A stretch of DNA of 64,000 bases from Pollenia angustigena. Taxonomy: Eukaryota > Arthropoda > Insecta > Diptera > Polleniidae. Location: positions 44,330,308 through 44,394,307 of the forward strand of contig OV884056.1 of NCBI GenBank assembly GCA_930367215.1, read 5' to 3'. The notes beneath the pieces were generated by a model. It saw only the letters and a list, made by a program, of their open reading frames with translations. It was not told the origin of the DNA and did not search any database. The position numbers and the translations under genes are program-made. Positions 11,729 through 22,781 of the stretch are shown here, one piece after another; the stretch's first letter is position 1, and every line of letters begins with the position of its first letter.

Positions 11729-12456
11729 CACTCATAGAAAAATGCATCATATTGATGATGCCCTAACATCAGAACCTTGACATCAATGTTATTAAAAATG
11801 GCATCAATGAGATAAAAAACCATCAATAAAAAAAAGAACGTCAACATAAAATTTTGTCATATTTTATGCGTCATCTATGCTTTCACTATAGTGACATCAA
11901 TTCCATGCCACATTTTGTGTATAATTAATCTTATTTTCATGTTTAAAAAGTAGAATGAGAAGTAAAAATTCCCATATTCTATTTGTTTAAATTATTTAGT
12001 TAAATATATCAAAATTTCAAAGTAGAATGATAACGAAAACCATATCGGGCATGCTGCTGGTTTCTTATAATGCAAAATTCTTCTATAAACAACGAACGGA
12101 ATACAACAAAACTGAAACAAACATGTGTAATGGGAAAGAAAAAAACTATACACTCTCACTTTGACTTAAAGTCAATAATGACAGTTTGTCATTAAATTAA
12201 GGCTTATGAGTCCTTTCTCTGGTGTTACTGAGTCATCGCACTGATGACATTTTTTTTAATTAACTGACTGTGATTCATCATTTCTGTGATGCCAATGTGA
12301 CATCCCATGGATGGCATAATTTTACCTGATGACAATTTGGCCAAGTAGTGTTAATGCTGGCATTACAATGATGAAAAGTGTCATGGGGTCAAAAACGAAG
12401 ACACTTGTCATAATACTAATGTCAAAATACATCAGCGTTATGACACCTTTTCTCTG
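11729..12456. mobile_element. Probable TA-flanked MITE, diverged
   Basis: The left end CACTCATAGAAAAATG and the right end (rc CAGAGAAAAGGTGTCATAAC) are imperfect inverted termini, each bordered by TA (11,727-11,728 and 12,457-12,458). Short motifs such as TGATGTCA, TTGATGATG and GACATCA recur in both orientations throughout, giving a foldback-like interior. There is no coding capacity. The end assignment is tentative because the TIRs match over only ~15 bp. Confidence 0.45.
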
Positions 12457-12659
12457 TACTCTACACTTTTCAGTTCACCAGTTTGGCTTAATAGAACCAA
12501 AGTTACAGAAGGTTTCAACTTCTTCTAATAATTCATTATTTATCAGAAAGTTTACAGCCTTTGGACTTATTGATGTTGATTTTCAACAAAGATTTCTCTG
12601 TGTGGCCATGTCATTGGGTCTATGAGAGAGTAGGCATATGTCTTTGGCCAATTTAAGGT

Positions 12660-13265
12660 CCTTTAGCCTTTCAGTCATGAATCATAGTGTAATGCATTAC
12701 GATGTCAAGCTCTTTGTTAAAGAGCAGTAGGGACATCATGCACCCTTGACCAATATTAGTGTTAATCTCAATCTTACGACTAGACACGCAACATGTAGCA
12801 TTCAGCAATTTGCCCCTACGTACAAACCTTTTCCAATCGGATAAGTTTAGGTGGAAACCCTTTGCACTAGAGATAACATTAGGTGCAAAGGTGTCAAACG
12901 CCTTTCCAAAATCATTTAAAATAAAGTACAGAGAACGAGACCCACACTCCACTAGCTTTTAGAGAGATATTGTGGTCCACACACGATTTCATGAAATTAA
13001 AACTAGCCTGTTGTTTCCTTAACTCTGCCATCGATTCGATTCACATTCTCTTGGTTATAATGTGAGCTTAGACTTTATTCAGCATACTTTACGATTTCCC
13101 AAGTCGTCTTTCTAAGGTATTTAAACAATCTTCTGTTAGATCGTCTAAAATTATATCTGGTATTCAGATTTGTTCTATAAGAGCTCTTAGGATACTGTCA
13201 CCTCCTGGGTTATTGCTGTGCTTAAAAAAATTTCTGTCTTACAAGATCTCAGAGATTGTTGGTGG
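12660..13265 (-). pseudogene. Reverse-transcriptase relic of a second LINE type
   Basis: On the minus strand a degenerate RT can be followed. A stretch like AELRKQQASFNF (the family's EEQAGFR...C.D) lies near 13,000-13,040. FGKAFDTF near 12,885-12,910 is the catalytic-Asp motif A. NTNIGQGCMMSLLLF near 12,720-12,765 is the G-x-x-QGC-x-x-SPLLF motif. This wording (QGC, LLFN, ...DIVM) fits RTE-like or related endonuclease-RT LINEs and differs from the QGSVLSP type at 54-55 kb. Stops occur upstream of 12,952. Neither end is visible. Confidence 0.6.
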
Positions 13266-13269
13266 AGTT

Positions 13270-15019
13270 AAGCTGATACAATTTTTTTGAGGGCCGTGAA
13301 GAAACCGATTTATTGTAGTGTATAGCCCATAATTTAAGTTGTTCGACTATAGAGGTGAGGGGTGTGCCGCGGTTATACCTGAATAGTTTAACGAAGAGTT
13401 AAGTTCATTACTAAATTTACTTTATTTTTACAAAGAGCCTTTAAGAGAACAAACAATTAAAAAGGCTTCCATATACAGTGGAATCTCTTAGAGACCATTA
13501 AAATATGTCCTTGTCCTTGCAAAAGAATCCAGTGCATTCTTTAGAATACTTCCCAGACCAAATAACAGAAAGTTGTCTGTTTAAGGAGATAACACTGAAC
13601 TATTTTTATGCAAAATTGTTCTTAACGAAGTTAATTCCTTTTGTATTTCCATCCAGTGTCTAACAGAAAATAGGGCAAGTTAAAAATAACATTAAAAACA
13701 TTTGTTTTCTTTTAACACTTTGACAATTTTTTTTTTTAATTTGTTAATTATATAAAAATATTTGTTGAATTAGTAAAGAAACTGAATCTCTTCGACAACA
13801 TAAATCCTCAAATTTCTTGCATGCTAACGAAATTTATGCAAGTCATAATCTTTGCCGTATTTTTTTGTAATAAAAATTTAATTTTTTTTTGTTACTAAGT
13901 CAAATCCACACAATAGCAACAAAATTCAAAGCACATAGAAAAGGGAAAAGAAAAACATTTATTGTTATAATTTTTTTTTTTTATTATTTTTAGAAGAAAA
14001 TAAAAATCAATTTTATTTATAACATAAAATCTCATCATTCTCATTATCTCGCCTCATTGCTGATACATTATTTATGAAAATCGTATATTTAATGTGTGTA
14101 TGTGTGTGTGTGTGTGTGTGGTGTGTGTGTTTTTAACATGCCCACATCAGAACAACCGCCTCCACTTGTCCTACAACTCTTTGGTTGTTTGTCTAATCTC
14201 AAGATTTGTTGTTTTTCCATTCTTCATTATTTTTATGACCGGAACTCAAGAGGCGTATGCCAGTATGTCCAAGTGTGTGAGCGAGTGTGTCTACAATTCT
14301 ATTTATTTTATTTTTCTTAGATTTGCAACAGTTTTCTAGTTATTCCTACACACACACGCATCTATATACAAAAACACAAACACACATATACATATGTACA
14401 TAAAATCTCTCTACACTGACTCTCTTGCTTAATTTTTTTCAATACACACACATACATACAAACATATCTTTCATCATCATTTTCAGTCATGTTATTTCTT
14501 TGTTTTTGTAGCGATTTATATGTCTGTTATATTTGTTGTCTTTTTTTTAATTTTATGGCTTTTTAACCCGAAGCTGTTTTATCTCTCAGACACACGAGCA
14601 CGAGTGTAAAAAAAATAACGACAACAGCACCAGGACCAAAACAAGTTTTTAACTTTTATTAATTTTATGAGAGTTTTTCTTTTTTGTTTTTTGCAGACAA
14701 CTTTACGAGTAGCAAGTTTTTTCCCTTTCTACCTCTATCTCTCTCTCCCACACACACACTATTTTTTAAAACTGGAGCTTGTTCTTTATTTGTTTGTTTG
14801 TTGATGTATGTGTGCGACTGTATTTAGAAGGAAAAAGAAGGAGTAGGGATGTCTTCCAGAAGGTCTCCGTATTCTAAAGGAGTACGAATACCTTAAACAA
14901 GGCCTCTGTACTCCTTTATTTGGATATACAAGGCCTGCTCGCGCCATTCCATAATCATATCTTTTTTACACACGTTGTTATTGCGGAGGAATCCTTCCGT
15001 TCTAACTTCTTTCGCAGTT
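13270..15019. other. Simple-sequence-rich region without gene
   Basis: Holds a (GT)n microsatellite at about 14,094-14,131, CA-rich tracts around 14,347-14,400 and 14,448-14,460, CT-rich 14,737-14,760 and several T-runs (13,729, 13,971). Frames crossing the GT run are repeat translations. I see no TE with definable ends. Confidence 0.5.
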
Positions 15020-15027
15020 ACATAAGA

Positions 15028-15824
15028 CAGTGTTCCCAGTTTTGGGGATTCATCCCCAAATTGGGGATTTTTTTGTAATTGGGGATAAAAATTTCGTGAA
15101 AATCCCCAGGGGATTTTTTGGGGAAAAGCACTTTTTTCGCTGGGAATTTTTGGGTATAATATATTATCATAAATTTCATTTTTGCAATGGCAAGACCGAT
15201 TTGGTCAAGATGTGGGTAAAAATTTTAGTTTTTTTTGCGGTTTTAAACTATTTCAAGAACTTGCTGAAATAGGTTAAAATATTTTTTTGCACCAACTAGT
15301 GTGTCTTCTGTTGAATACAACAAAAATCAATATTTGCAACAGAATACAATATGAGTTATTGGGAGCTCTTCTTAGAATAAATACACACTTTAAAATAATG
15401 CAGCTGCTGTGACAAATTTATTCAATAACCTCAAATGCACTTATTAAACAAACAACATGTAAAACAAAATTGCATTGGCTTATAAATTAGAAGATTATGG
15501 ATTCCCTAGTTTTGGAAATGATAAATATGTATTGAAGCATAACTATTTTTCTTTTGCGTTTTTACGTTACCCTTGTTACATACTATACATGTGTACATAT
15601 TTACGTAGCACTCAAAGAATAAATAACATTAGTTTTAATTATATTACACCAATGGATTTATTTAAATCGATGTATGCATATTTTTCCATTGACATAATAT
15701 GATGTATTTTTTTTTTAAGAAAATGTAGGGATTTTTGGGGAAAAGAAAATTGCTATTTTGGGGATTTTTGGGGATGAAAAATCACAAATTGGGGATGAGG
15801 CTTAAAATAAAACTGGGAACTCTG
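15028..15824. mobile_element. Non-autonomous hAT element (CAGTGTTCCCAGTTTT type) with perfect 8-bp TSD
   Basis: The left end CAGTGTTCCCAGTTTTGGGG and the right end (rc CAGAGTTCCCAGTTTTATTT) are flanked by ACATAAGA at 15,020-15,027 and 15,825-15,832. Both subterminal zones carry repeats of TTGGGGAT / ATCCCC (15,045-15,125 and 15,727-15,800). No transposase is present. The frame at 15,030-15,272 is a translation of the subterminal repeats. Confidence 0.9.
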
Positions 15825-15935
15825 ACATAAGAATAGTAACGGGATCAGAAAAAATTATTTTGTTTTTGCTTGTGCAAATTATTACATAATTCCTAAAAGT
15901 TATTTATAAAAATAACGGGACATATTGCAAAAAGG

Positions 15936-15985
15936 TGGCATGTCATAACGTCAAGTGTCATAGTGTCCGTGGACAAACTCGTGGA
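15936..15985. repeat. End fragment of the GTGGCATGTCATAA repeat family
   Basis: GGTGGCATGTCATAACGTC, then GTGTCATAGTGTCCGTGGAC, matches the left end and internal motif of the element at 53,037-53,494. It lies directly beside the inverted 83-bp array, and no right-hand terminus of this family is seen on the other side. Confidence 0.5.
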
Positions 15986-15989
15986 CAAA

Positions 15990-16590
15990 CTCGAAAGCAT
16001 AGCCGGCCTATTGCCGGGCGCAAGGATTTTCTCCTCTTTGATAAAAACAAGTACCGGCTTCGCTAACTAAAGCTTCTCTGCACAGGCGGCCTTCGGCCGT
16101 GGGCAAGGATTTTCTCCTCTATGGTAAACCAAAAACCGGCTTCGCTAACTAAAGCTTCTCTGCCCAGCCGGCCTTCGGCCAGGCGCAAGCATTTTCTCCT
16201 CTATGGCATAACAAATACTGGCTTCGATAACTAAAGCTTCTCTGCGAAGTCGGCCTTCGTTCGGAAACAAGGAAGATTTTAGAAGCTTTACTTTGCGAAA
16301 CCAGTACTTGTTGTACCATAAAGAAAAAATCCTTGCGCCCGCCCAAAGGCCGTCTGCGCAGAGAAGCTTTAGTTAGCGAAGCCGGTCTTTGTTATATCAT
16401 AGAGGAGAAAATCCTTGCGCCCGGCCAAAGGCCGGCTATGCAGAGAAGCTTTAGTTAGCGAAGCCGGTTTTTGTTATACCATAGAGTAGAAAATCCTTGC
16501 GCACGGCCGAAGGCCGGCTATGCCGAGACGCTTTAGTAAGCGCTACCGGTATTTGTTACAACATAGGGGAGAAAATCATTGCGCCCAAAA
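15990..16590. repeat. Inverted array of ~83-bp GC-rich units (foldback)
   Basis: The left arm has three to four tandem copies of a unit with GCGCAAGGATTTTCTCCTCT, ACCGGCTTCGCTAACTAAAG, CTTCTCTGC and a GGCCTTCGGCC-type palindrome. The GCAAGG/GCAAGC landmark falls at 16,020, 16,103 and 16,185, a period of 82-83 bp. From about 16,266 the units run in the opposite orientation, with the CCTTGCGC landmark near 16,330, 16,412, 16,495 and (CATTGCGC) 16,577. The symmetry centre is close to 16,290. The array is far more GC-rich than its surroundings, and each unit also contains its own short hairpin. There is no coding frame. It most resembles a foldback element; its outer ends are uncertain. Confidence 0.8.
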
Positions 16591-16762
16591 ATGTTTTCGT
16601 TATATGTTTCAGGCGCGGATTCAGGGGGGGGGGGGGGAAATAAGGAAATTTCCCCCCCGTAAATTATAAAAATATGTTTTGTTCATTTCGATAATACAAG
16701 AATTCCCAATAATAATATATTTTTTAATGTACACAATTTTTTGAAATCCCAGAAAGTTTTTA

Positions 16763-18322
16763 TACCCTCCACCACAATTTGTTGTGAAGAGGGTATATTC
16801 AGTTTGTCATTCCGTGTGAAACTTTTTTACTATTCATCTCAGACCCTATAAAGTATATATATTCTGGGTCCTTGAGTAATTTTAAGTCGATTTAGCCATG
16901 TCCGTCTGTCTGTCCGTCTGTTGAAAACACGCTCACTTTCGAAAAACTCAAAAGAAATCAAAATCAAAGTCAAATTGCTTGTAGTTATCCTAAGCAGTTT
17001 GGGATTGAAATTCAGCAAAATCGGTTCAATAGGATCTGAGCTATGAATCAAAATGTGGAACCACCACCTAAAAAAAAATTGATAATTTTGTTACAAAAAC
17101 TAACATAAATGGTGGAAAAATGCACAGAATGATATAAAATTTCGCAACAATTCGTTTTATTCAACTGGAAATCACGCTGTGAAATTTCGTGAAGATCCGT
17201 CAATAATTTACCCTAGGCCCCATATAAGCCCTACTCCCGGAAAACAGTATATTAAGCCTAAAACCCTAACTTACAATGCCATCATTACAAATTTTGGCAA
17301 GTCACAGTTACATAGGACTAGAAATTAAACTGTTAAGTTTCGTGAAGATCGGTCCATAATTTACCATAGGCCCCATATAAACTTTACTCCCGGAAAACAA
17401 CTTAATACGCCTAAAAACGTAAAAAGTAACGCTAGCGTAACAAAATTTGGTACGTCACATTTTTTTAGGACTAGAAATAACACTGTGAAATTTCGTGACG
17501 AGCGGTCCATAATTTACCTTAGGGCCCATATAAACTCTTCTACCGGAAAACAGTTTAGTACGCCTAAAACCGTAAAAAATAATGCAATTATAACAAATTT
17601 TGGCTCGTCACAGTTTAAAAAGACTATAAATGATACTGTGAAATTTCGTGAAGATCGGTACATAATTTACCCTAGGCCCCATAGAAACCCTACTCCCGGA
17701 AACCGGTTTAGTACACCTAAAACCATAATTAATAATGCTATCATAACAGAAATTGGTACGTCACAGTTTTAAAGGACTAGAAATAACACTGTGAAATTTC
17801 GTGATGATCGGTTCATAATTTACCTTAGGCCCCATATAAACCCTATTACAGGAAAACAGTTTAGTACGCCTAAAACCGTAAAAAATAATGCAATTATAAC
17901 AAATTTTGGCTCGTCACAGTTTAAAAAGACTATAAATGATACTGTGAAATTTCGTGAAGATCGGTACATAATTTACCCTAGGCCCCATAGAAACCCTACT
18001 CCCGGAAACCGGTTTAGTACACCTAAAACCATAATTAATAATGCTATCATAACAGAAATTGGTACGTCACAGTTTTAAAGGACTAGAAATAACACTGTGA
18101 AATTTCGTGAAGATCGGTACATAATTTACACTAGGCCCCATAGAAACCCAACTATCGGAAAACAGTTTAGTACACCTAAAACCATAATTAATAACAACTC
18201 GTCACAGTATAAGATAATAATAACAAATAGACATCATACAGATATTACTCCTTAAACATTCAAACTGTCGGTGGAGGGTATCAAAGATTCGGCACAGCCG
18301 AATATAGCACTCTAACTTGTTT
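16763..18322 (+). mobile_element. DINE/Helentron-like dispersed repeat, copy C1
   Basis: The 5' end is a palindrome from TATACCCTCCACCACAA to TTGTTGTGAAGAGGGTATA. Then come TTTGTCATTCCGTGTGAA, CCCTATAAAGTATATATATT, a GTCCGTCTGTCTGTCCGTCTG block, the 153-bp tandem array, and a 3' end with the hairpin ATTCGGC-ACA-GCCGAAT about 10 bp before CTAACTTGTTTT. Further copies lie at 39,811-41,100 (+), 34,493-35,373 (-), 34,145-34,492 (-) and 39,405-39,455 (3' end only). Central tandem repeats plus a 3' hairpin and no TSD or long TIR resemble DINE-1/Helentron-associated elements. That class is inference. No Rep/helicase coding is present. Confidence 0.7.
17178..18240 (+). repeat. 153-bp central tandem repeat, seven units
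   Basis: The landmark GTGAAATTTCGTGAAGATCG recurs with starts near 17,178, 17,331, 17,484, 17,637, 17,790, 17,943 and 18,096, an exact 153-bp period. Each unit includes CATAATTTACCCTAGGCCCC and CGTCACAGTTT. Units 4 and 6 look identical and units 3 and 5 nearly so, giving a 306-bp higher-order duplication (17,484-17,789 and 17,790-18,095). Because 153 is a multiple of three, open frames of 95 codons run across unit pairs. They are by-products of the period, not genes. Confidence 0.9.
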
Positions 18323-18690
18323 TTTATGGAATCTTTAACGAAATTTTAATAAGTATTTTTTTATTTTTTTTTATTGAATCTCCAACGATTTTCAATAAGT
18401 ATCCATATCTTTATCCTAATAGTTATTTCTTAGATATTTCAAAAGAAACATCAAGTTTACCGAATTCAATTACTTATTATTCTACATTCAATCCCAGCAG
18501 GTGCCGTCTATATCCAAAGACTAAACGTTTGACTTGATAATGCGTGCGGTTGAATTAAAATATATATATTTATGTATATATTTATGTGTTATATGAATCA
18601 AATTCTATTCGATAATTTTTGACGAAAGAACGGATTTGTCGGGGAAAAGCCAGATTTCCTTATCTTTAAGATATTTCAACATACAATAAA
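18323..18690. other. Short AT-rich stretch, no gene
   Basis: Contains two related pieces (AATCTTTAACGAAATTTTAA and, 60 bp on, AATCTCCAACGATTTTCAAT) and a TA-rich tract near 18,560-18,595. Nothing else is recognised. Confidence 0.35.
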
Positions 18691-19800
18691 AAGTTGGTAG
18701 GAAAGAATTTATTGGCTTTGTTGAAAACGCATTTGAAGAGGCTTCAAAGGATATTGATGACCTTGATGTGTCCGTTGATGCGAAGGCACTATCATCAGTA
18801 GTTCTTAAAGCTTTGACAAATTTTGGCCTTGACCTAAAAAATGGTGTAGGAGATGGAACAGATGGGTGTCCTCTGATGTTAGCAAAAAATGGAGCTGTTC
18901 AAAATTTCTGGAAAAGCGACAAATGCGAAGCAAACGCCTTGCTATTCCCATAAATCGAACAACTAAATTTCTAAAAGCAATAAAGTGCCATCAATACAAA
19001 AAGTTGTATCATTTGTTAAAGAAACGACAAAATTTTTTAAATATAATCATCCCAAGCGAAAAAACAGTTTTAGCAAAGTATTTGGGAGCCAAACTCTCTT
19101 CATTATGCGTCTTTGCAACAAGTGCACATCATATAGTAGAAGCTTTTGAAAAAATATCTGAGTGGAGAGGTAGTATCTCTACCTTTATATTAAGGAACTC
19201 ACTTAGTACTTTTAAATTTATTTGCGGAATATACATATTAAGTGTGATACCTATTGTAACACAGCCACTTAGTATCATTTAACAAAAGCAAGATATAGAT
19301 CGACAAAAATGATCAAGCCATATCAAAATTTTAGTCATGGGCCTTGAAGAAAAAAGAAATAAAGCCGAAGAACAATTTAAAGCGATTTTTGAAAAAGTTA
19401 AAGTTAGTTGCGTTCAAATCGAGGTTCCTTTCGAAAAGACAAGATTTGATCGAAATAATCACATCCAAAATGTTGGAGATTACTACCGAGTTGTAGGTTA
19501 CATTCCACTTATTGAATTTATTTAAGAAGATCTCATAACAACTTTCCCAATAGATATCCCACATGTATTGAACATACCTAAACTTCTACCTCAAAGTGTA
19601 ATCAAGTCATATACAGATACAAAACTGTTAAAACCGCAACTGATGAGCTGGTTATATTTGATAAAAGAGATAAGCACCTAATAAGATCTAAACTTGAGCC
19701 TGATCTATCAGATAACGTTGTAGATGCTTTAATAAACTGTAATGAAGATATCTTCCCAAATCTAAGAAAATATTTCAAATTTTCGTTTTAATGATCGTCA
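18690..19800 (+). pseudogene. Decayed hAT-superfamily transposase (ZMYM1/DUF4371-like)
   Basis: Read through frameshifts, the plus strand gives LKALTNFGLDLKNGVGDGTDGC (about 18,808-18,873). This resembles the GLD...C.GQGYDG motif that surrounds the second catalytic region of ZMYM1-type hAT proteins. It is followed by LGAKLSSLC (about 19,083-19,110), HHIVEAFEKISEW (19,126-19,166) and YYRVVGYIPLIEFI (19,482-19,525), which matches the family's EYYRISIFIPFLD stretch. At least three frame changes and a stop after about 19,676 show that it is dead. No 8-bp TSD or TIR could be located, so its limits are approximate. Confidence 0.65.
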
Positions 19801-21054
19801 GTAAAGCTACGAGCGGGAGGTAATTTCCAACCCTTCGTCGAATAAAAACATGGCTCAGATCAACAATGACAGAATATAGACTGTACTGTCTAAATTTGCC
19901 TCACACGGAAATCAAAAAGATTAATGTATATTGAACTGATCTTATATTTTATATAATCTTTTTGTTGAGTTTTTTTTAATTAGAGTCCCACCACGCGATG
20001 GGCAATTTAGTATTGATAATGAAAATAATTTTTTTAGGCCATTTTGACCAAAAAAGTTTCCGCACCAAAAGCAATTTCTAAAGCTCCTCAAAAAAAATTT
20101 GTTTTTTTTTTAAATTTCCATACACATTATATATGGTACATTTTTGTTTATACATATATGCTATATATTTTAGCCCCCATATTCATTAATGATTATAAAA
20201 TTTAATAAACTTTAATTAAGAACAATTTTCATAGAAAATTTAGTTTTCAAGCCTTTACTAAATTTAAAATATTTTTATGAATACAGGCATAAATACATAA
20301 AATAAGGAACTGTATAACAAAAATGTAAAGCTATTTTTTTGGGTTTAATGAAATAAATTTTAACTTTAAAGTGCGCTGCTGAAAATTATCACTGTCATAT
20401 ATCCGCCAAACAACTCATCTATAACAACATCTATCATTTGCCATTAAAATTAAGTTTATTAAAAAAAACAGCGCAACAGAGTCGCGATTTTTTTGCGCCC
20501 TTCTTCCTTACAAATGGTAAGATCTTGTTAAATTCATGAAATTATTAGAAAATACTTAAAATTTTGTAATTAAATGTGAATTTTGTATAGTAAGGAGAAA
20601 AATTGAAATTCAAAACTTTATCGCGTTTGCTGCGAAAACTTTCTTCACGATCGCGAAAAAGTAATGCATCATTTCTTAATATTTTTTCACGGTCTATACG
20701 GCTATGCGATGAAGAATTTGATATTCGCAAAAAGTACAAATTTTTTACTTTTCTGTATCATACAAAATTTCCCCCCCCCCCCCCCCCCAAAGACTCAAAC
20801 TGGATCAGCGAAAAAACCCAGAGAAAAAACAACAAAACCATTTTTAAAAAAATGTTGACCATATTATGTTTAATTTAACCAAATCATTGTCATCGACAAC
20901 CGCATTATGGTAAAATAAGTTTCTTTAAAAATAGTTTTGTTGGTTGTGACCATAATAAAACATGTTTTTCTCTTACATTTGTTAGTTACTAAATTTATAT
21001 GAATAATAAACACTGTTTTGCAAATTGGATAATTTTTAATTATTTTTTTTGGGA
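19800..21054. other. AT-rich stretch without recognised gene, with an 18-base C run
   Basis: No transposon ends were found. A homopolymer of 18 C occupies about 20,771-20,788. A G/C-containing island near 20,600-20,700 (ATCGCG motifs) gives overlapping open frames on both strands, with no domain recognised. Confidence 0.4.
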
Positions 21055-21247
21055 AAAAATTCGTTTTTTCTTTTTGGGTAATTTTTCATTTTTATTTTGG
21101 GCTCTTTTTCGTTTCTTTTGGGCAAAATTTCATATATAACTTTTTGGGTAATTTTTCATGTTCTTTTGTGCGATTCTTCATTTGGGCGATTTTTAAATAA
21201 TTTTTATTTTTTTTTTGGCCATTTTTCTTTGGGCGATATTTCTTACA
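21055..21247. repeat. Degenerate T-rich repeat with TTTGGG motifs
   Basis: Irregular copies of TTTTTGGGTAATTTTTCAT and TTTTGGGCRATTTTT lie directly against the truncated 3' end of the mariner that follows. The minus-strand frame over this tract (KKNGQKKNKN...) is low-complexity readthrough from the mariner frame. Confidence 0.5.
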
Positions 21248-22030
21248 GCCACCGTGACTGCGCCTCAAATGGTCCATCCGCTTACTCCAATTTTGGCATA
21301 CACTTTCCAACATTTCGGCAGGTATCTCATAAATAAATGCTTCAATGTTGTCTTCCAATGCGTCAATTGAAGCGGGCATGTGTGTATAGACATGAGCTTT
21401 TACATAGCCCCACAAAAAATAGTCTTAAGGCGTTAAATCGGACGATCTAGGCGGTCAATTGACCGGTTCCGAACGTGAAATAACTCGCCACTCAATAAGT
21501 CCATTGTTAAGCGTGCTGTGTGGCATGTGGCACCGTCTTGTTGAAACCACATGTCATGCTAGTCAAGCTCTTGCATTTTGGGCAAAAAAAAGTTGGATAT
21601 CATCTCACGGTAGCGCTCACCATTCACAGTTCCGTTACGATTCGCATCATCTTTGAAGAAGTACGGTCCAATGATGCCACTAGCCAATAAACCGCACCAA
21701 ACTGTGACTTTTTCTGGATGCATTGGTAGCTCTTGCAATGCTTCTGGCTGATCTTTACTCCAAAGTCGACAATTCTGCTTATTAACGTACCCATTGAGTC
21801 AAAAATGAGCTTCGTCGCTGAACACAAGAAGCGCGCGCTGAATTTTCTTAACAGAGCTCGCATTTTGATAATAAAATTCAATAATTTGCAAGCGTTGTTC
21901 GTTTGTAAGACGATTCATGGTTAAATTATAGACCAAACTGAAAATGTTGGACAGTGAAACAAAACACGAAACGTGCGTCAGCTGTGTAAACCAGTGTTGC
22001 CAAAAAGATAATAGCTAAAAAATCACCCGA
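21248..22030 (-). mobile_element. DD41D mariner family B, copy 1 (3'-truncated)
   Basis: The 5' TIR (rc TCGGGTGATTTTTTAGCTAT) ends at 22,030, followed by TA. The transposase begins MNRLTNEQRLQIIEFYYQNA. It shows the deletion joining KKVQRALL to the FSDEAHF region, with a stop inside the HFWLNGY equivalent (HF then stop). It continues through VTVWCGL, WFQQDGATCH and FLWGYVKAHVY to LRRSHG, where it breaks off at 21,248 against T-rich DNA, so the 3' UTR and 3' TIR are missing. Frameshifts and stops make it non-functional. The spacing of the second and third catalytic Asp in this family is 41 residues. Confidence 0.85.
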
Positions 22031-22475
22031 TATACTTAAATAAAAAAATTTCCAATTTCATTTTGAATTTTCCCATTTTCATTTGGAATTTTCTTAATAT
22101 CAAATTAAAACTTTTTTTAATATTTTTAATTAGGCTTAAGTTCATGAAATTTAATTTTCATTAAATTATTCTTATGAAGAAAGGAATTTTACAACATGAA
22201 AATTAATTAAAATTGTTAATGATAAATAGTTCAACAAAATAACCACAATACTAATTATCAAATTAAAACTTTATAATTTTATTTGGAATTTTCTCAATTT
22301 CAAATTAAAATTTTCTCAATTTCAAATTGAAATTCTCAATTTCAATTGGAATTTTCGCAATTTCATATTGAAATTCTCAATTTCAATTAGAATTTTCGCA
22401 ATTTCAAATTGAAATTCTTATTTTCATTTGGATTTTTCTCAATTTCATGTGGAATATTCTCATTTTCAATAAAAA
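22031..22475. repeat. Short degenerate TTTCAAATTGAAATT array
   Basis: Repeated near-palindromic ~20-bp words (TTTCTCAATTTCAAATTGAA, TTTTCGCAATTTCAAATTGA) occupy 22,031-22,105 and 22,258-22,475. Between them lies a ~150-bp piece (about 22,125-22,262) related to both ends of the SINE-like repeat at 33,776-34,105 but without its tRNA-like centre. The duplicated counterpart at 25,118-25,380 lacks that piece. Confidence 0.6.
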
Positions 22476-22741
22476 ATGGTGTAGTTTCTTCTCATAGAAG
22501 CGAATGTGGAATGTGTATCTTATCTTTTATACGAAATAGCCGAGGCCTTCTGTGAGGCCTTATTTAACAGTTAGATAAGAATATAGTGATTGCTTAAAAA
22601 ACAATTTTAAGCCAGCCTTTTAAAAGGCCTGAAGTAAGAAGGTCTGCTGAGTTTTCCCGCTAGGCATATGTGTGTGTTTTTTAATACTTCAGAGAAATAA
22701 AATTATTAAGACAAATCATAAAAATGTCAAAATTATGGAAT

Positions 22742-22781
<40 letters not shown>

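Noticed and set aside
12329..12625. 98-codon plus-strand frame as a gene
   Set aside because: It starts inside a TGATGACA-rich MITE and has no domain; judged a chance frame.
14094..14339. Cys/Val-rich small proteins
   Set aside because: Both frames are translations of a (GT)n microsatellite.
15990..16590. CRISPR-like array
   Set aside because: The units are ~83 bp without unique spacers, run in two opposite orientations and lie in a eukaryotic genome.
17178..18240. CRISPR or protein repeat gene
   Set aside because: Plain 153-bp tandem units within a dispersed element; frames exist because the period is divisible by three, and the 40-kb copy is not open.
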